A DNA stretch of 64,000 nucleotides from Mangrovimonas spongiae (GTDB lineage: Bacteria > Bacteroidota > Bacteroidia > Flavobacteriales > Flavobacteriaceae): the NCBI RefSeq assembly GCF_003944795.1, contig NZ_RWBG01000003.1, positions 310,001 to 374,000 of the forward strand, given 5' to 3'. Positions 61,755-64,000 of the stretch are shown one piece after another. A program made the translations under genes and the position numbers. The notes beneath the pieces were generated by a model that saw only the letters and a list, made by a program, of their open reading frames with translations, had not been told where the DNA came from and searched no databases. Every line of letters begins with the position of its first letter. Within the stretch, counting starts at the first letter, position 1.

Positions 61755-62127
61755 CTAAATTTTCGTCATAATGCATAAAAATGTTAATCCATACGTTTCT
61801 GGATAAACGCATAATTATAGGAGCAAAAACAACCAAAGTTCCAATTATAGCAAAAAATGCAGTTATTAAACTACTCTCTAAAAACAAATAACTAATAACA
61901 AAAGCAGCAACGCCAAAAGCAATACCAATAGCATAGCTAACATACATCGAGCCATAAAAAAAAGATGGTTCTATACGATATTTGGTATGGCAATGCGAAC
62001 ATTCCTCGTTTATTTTTAAAACATCAGATAAAACATAAGGGTTTTTTGTTTCATACATCGATTCTTGATGGCATTTTGGACAACTCCCTGTTAAAATGCT
62101 GTATAGTTTGGAGCCTTTTTTAATCAT
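61735..62127 (-). CDS. DUF983 membrane protein with zinc ribbon
   Basis: The 130-residue protein starts with a likely zinc ribbon (CPKC at 16-19 and CSHC at 43-46) and continues with two transmembrane helices (about 61-80 and 84-104). This is the DUF983 family; function is not established. On its coding strand an exact TAATTTTG box (62172-62165) lies upstream. Confidence 0.85.
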   Translation of the reverse strand: MIKKGSKLYSILTGSCPKCHQESMYETKNPYVLSDVLKINEECSHCHTKYRIEPSFFYGSMYVSYAIGIAFGVAAFVISYLFLESSLITAFFAIIGTLVVFAPIIMRLSRNVWINIFMHYDENLVKKKTE

Positions 62128-62138
62128 AATTAAAACTG

Positions 62139-62172
62139 TACTTTTGCGCTGAATATTGTAATTACAAAATTA
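62139..62172. promoter_or_regulatory. Divergent promoter region between the DUF983 and ABC-F genes
   Basis: TACTTTTG (62139-62146, plus strand) and TAATTTTG (62172-62165, minus strand) are exact TAnnTTTG boxes facing in opposite directions; the perfect 12-base palindrome TTGTAATTACAA (62156-62167) lies between and overlaps the minus-strand box. Neither has a clear TTG box at normal spacing. Confidence 0.4.
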
Positions 62173-62209
62173 CAACATTATTCATCATTAACTGTAACAA
62201 AAGTCACAA

Positions 62210-64000
62210 ATGCTCAACATTCATAACCTTTCTATAAGTTTTCAAGGCGAATACCTTTTCGAGGAAATTACATTTAAATTGGGTGTTGGCGATCGTGTTG
62301 GATTGATAGGAAAAAACGGCGCTGGAAAATCTACCATGCTTAAAATTCTTTCTAAAGAGCTTGAACCAGATTCTGGACAAATTGCAGCCGATAAGGATTT
62401 AAGTATAGGATTTTTAAAGCAAGATATCGATTTTGAGTTTGGGAAAACCGTTTTAGAAGAATCCTACGAAGCTTTCAAGGATATTAAGGATTTGGAAGCT
62501 AAAATGGAAGGCATTAATTTACAATTAGCCGAACGTACCGATTACGAAAGCGAGAGTTACAATCAGTTAATGATTGATTTAAATGATATCCAACACCAAT
62601 ACGAAATTTTAGGCGGTTACAACTATCAAGGCGATACCGAAAAGATTTTACAAGGTTTAGGTTTTAAACGGGAAGATTTTAATAAGCTTACCGATACTTT
62701 TTCCGGTGGATGGCGTATGCGTATAGAATTAGCCAAACTTCTGTTACAGAATAACGATGTGTTGCTTTTAGATGAGCCTACAAACCATTTGGACATTGAA
62801 TCGATAATTTGGTTGGAGAATTTTTTAAAAAATTACCAAGGTGCTGTTGTTATTGTTTCTCACGATAAAATGTTTTTAGATAATGTTACCAACCGTACTA
62901 TTGAAATTTCATTAGGCAGAATTTACGATTACCCCAAACCATATAGCGAGTTTTTAGTGCTTCGTGAAGAGATTAGAGAGCAGCAATTAGCAGCACATAA
63001 AAATCAGGAAAAGCAAATACAACAAACCGAAAAGCTGATTGAAAAATTTAGAGCTAAAGCTTCTAAAGCTTCAATGGCACAATCTTTAATAAAGAAATTA
63101 GATAAAATAGATCGTATTGAAGTTGATGAGGAAGATAATAGTGTCATGACCTTAAATTTTCCTGTGTCCATAACACCTGGAAAAGTTGTTCTGGAAGCTA
63201 AACAGGTATCTAAAAACTATGGCGATCTTCAAGTACTACACAACATTAACCTTTCTATAGCGCGAGATAGTAAAGTAGCTTTTGTTGGACAGAACGGCCA
63301 AGGAAAATCTACCTTAGCCAAAATTATTGTCAATGAAATTGAACATCAAGGACAGTTACATCTAGGACACAATGTACAAATAGGATATTTTGCCCAAAAT
63401 CAAGCCGAATATTTAGATGGTAATAAAACGGTTCACGATACCATGATTGATGCTGCAAACGAAACAAATAGAACAAAAGTACGCGATATTTTAGGCGCAT
63501 TTTTGTTTCGTGGCGAAGAAGTCGATAAATATGTTAGAGTGTTATCGGGTGGAGAGCGTAACCGTTTAGCATTAGCCAAACTAATGTTGCAGCCTTTTAA
63601 CGTTTTGGTGATGGATGAGCCTACAAACCATTTAGATATCAAATCTAAAAATGTATTAAAAGATGCTTTAAATCGTTTTGAAGGAACATTAATATTGGTA
63701 TCACACGATCGTGATTTTTTACAAGGATTAACCAATACCGTTTACGAATTTAAAGACCAAAAAATTAAAGAATATTTAGGCGATATTGATTTTTATTTAA
63801 AACAGCGTAATGTTGAAAACCTTCGCGAAGTAGAAAAACGGGATGTTATAAAAGAAGTTCCTAAAGAAAACGTTAATCAAAGTTACGAAGCCCAAAAGCA
63901 ACAAAAGTCATTAAAAAATAAACTAAGTAAAGTAGAGTCTAAAATCACGCAATTAGAAAAAGATATTAAAGCGATTGATGTAGAGTTAGCCGTGAATTAC
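62210..64000 (+). CDS. ABC-F family ATPase (ribosome-associated), truncated by the window end
   Basis: An uninterrupted frame of 597 codons from ATG 62210 runs off the window. It contains two ABC domains: Walker A GKNGAGKS and GQNGQGKS, signatures FSGGWRMR and LSGGERNR, and two LLLDEPTNHLD/VMDEPTNHLD motifs, joined by the charged linker typical of ABC-F proteins. A C-terminal coiled coil (QSLKNKLSKVESKITQLEKDI) begins near the window end, as in Uup-like members. ABC-F proteins act on the ribosome, resolving stalled translation or conferring antibiotic protection. No transmembrane domain is present. Confidence 0.93.
   Translation, partial: MLNIHNLSISFQGEYLFEEITFKLGVGDRVGLIGKNGAGKSTMLKILSKELEPDSGQIAADKDLSIGFLKQDIDFEFGKTVLEESYEAFKDIKDLEAKMEGINLQLAERTDYESESYNQLMIDLNDIQHQYEILGGYNYQGDTEKILQGLGFKREDFNKLTDTFSGGWRMRIELAKLLLQNNDVLLLDEPTNHLDIESIIWLENFLKNYQGAVVIVSHDKMFLDNVTNRTIEISLGRIYDYPKPYSEFLVLREEIREQQLAAHKNQEKQIQQTEKLIEKFRAKASKASMAQSLIKKLDKIDRIEVDEEDNSVMTLNFPVSITPGKVVLEAKQVSKNYGDLQVLHNINLSIARDSKVAFVGQNGQGKSTLAKIIVNEIEHQGQLHLGHNVQIGYFAQNQAEYLDGNKTVHDTMIDAANETNRTKVRDILGAFLFRGEEVDKYVRVLSGGERNRLALAKLMLQPFNVLVMDEPTNHLDIKSKNVLKDALNRFEGTLILVSHDRDFLQGLTNTVYEFKDQKIKEYLGDIDFYLKQRNVENLREVEKRDVIKEVPKENVNQSYEAQKQQKSLKNKLSKVESKITQLEKDIKAIDVELAVNY

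Overview
The window is a chromosomal segment from a member of the Flavobacteriaceae (phylum Bacteroidota). The evidence is the presence of gldA, gldB, gldC and gldK-gldL-gldM-gldN (gliding motility and the type IX secretion motor), a type IX-sorted protein, exosortase XrtF with its partner, a methionine synthase encoded by two genes, and promoters of the Bacteroidota type (TTG, about 20 bases, TAnnTTTG). The DNA is AT-rich. No rRNA, tRNA, CRISPR array, insertion sequence, prophage or plasmid gene was recognised, and no gene-free stretch exceeds 300 bases, so this looks like ordinary core genome.

Layout. 1-8140: sulfur assimilation and methionine/one-carbon metabolism (3' end of a siroheme synthase, ferredoxin-NADP reductase, cysE-cysM, a SAM-I riboswitch, two-gene metH, a 29-codon membrane ORF, metF). 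8175-10915: a PagL-like outer-membrane deacylase, a GIN-domain lipoprotein and gldA. 11009-18159: aromatic amino acid operon (pheA, aminotransferase, tyrA, DAHP synthase-chorismate mutase, later aroA) interleaved with rsgA, dtd and a MazG-like hydrolase. The operon is preceded by an attenuator whose leader peptide is packed with Phe/Tyr/Trp codons. 18175-25632: queA, rlmN, a T9SS cargo protein, a polyprenyl synthase, an ECF sigma/anti-sigma-like/outer-membrane protein operon and a small lipoprotein. 25897-30763: dnaG, a response regulator with an unusual receiver domain, nadE, gldB-gldC.

30764-37850 (minus strand): cell-shape cluster purH-mreB-mreC-mreD-mrdA-rodA. 37963-42686: free methionine sulfoxide reductase-like GAF protein, xrtF and its partner, then a metal-handling group (HYC_CC_PP-type protein, TonB-dependent receptor with a CxxC motif ahead of its signal peptide, secreted HMA protein). 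42733-47169 (minus): a large TonB-plug-like protein, groEL and groES; groES has a convincing -24/-12 sigma-54 promoter. 47367-51937 (minus): miaB, a sigma-54 activator, lptE, a TPR-like protein and secG. 52142-60641: topA, an arginase-fold protein that has lost most metal ligands, then gldKLMN. 60717-64000: an FAD oxidoreductase, a DUF983 protein and the start of an ABC-F ATPase running off the window.

Most items worth a second look are regulatory or concern altered catalytic residues: the pheA attenuator, a start-codon hairpin behind the metH SAM riboswitch, the sigma-54 groES promoter, an ECF-type promoter ahead of the sigma gene, the CxxC-bearing signal peptide, the metal-poor arginase homologue beside gldK, and the Asp-to-Glu response regulator. 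No wholly new multi-gene system was recognised.
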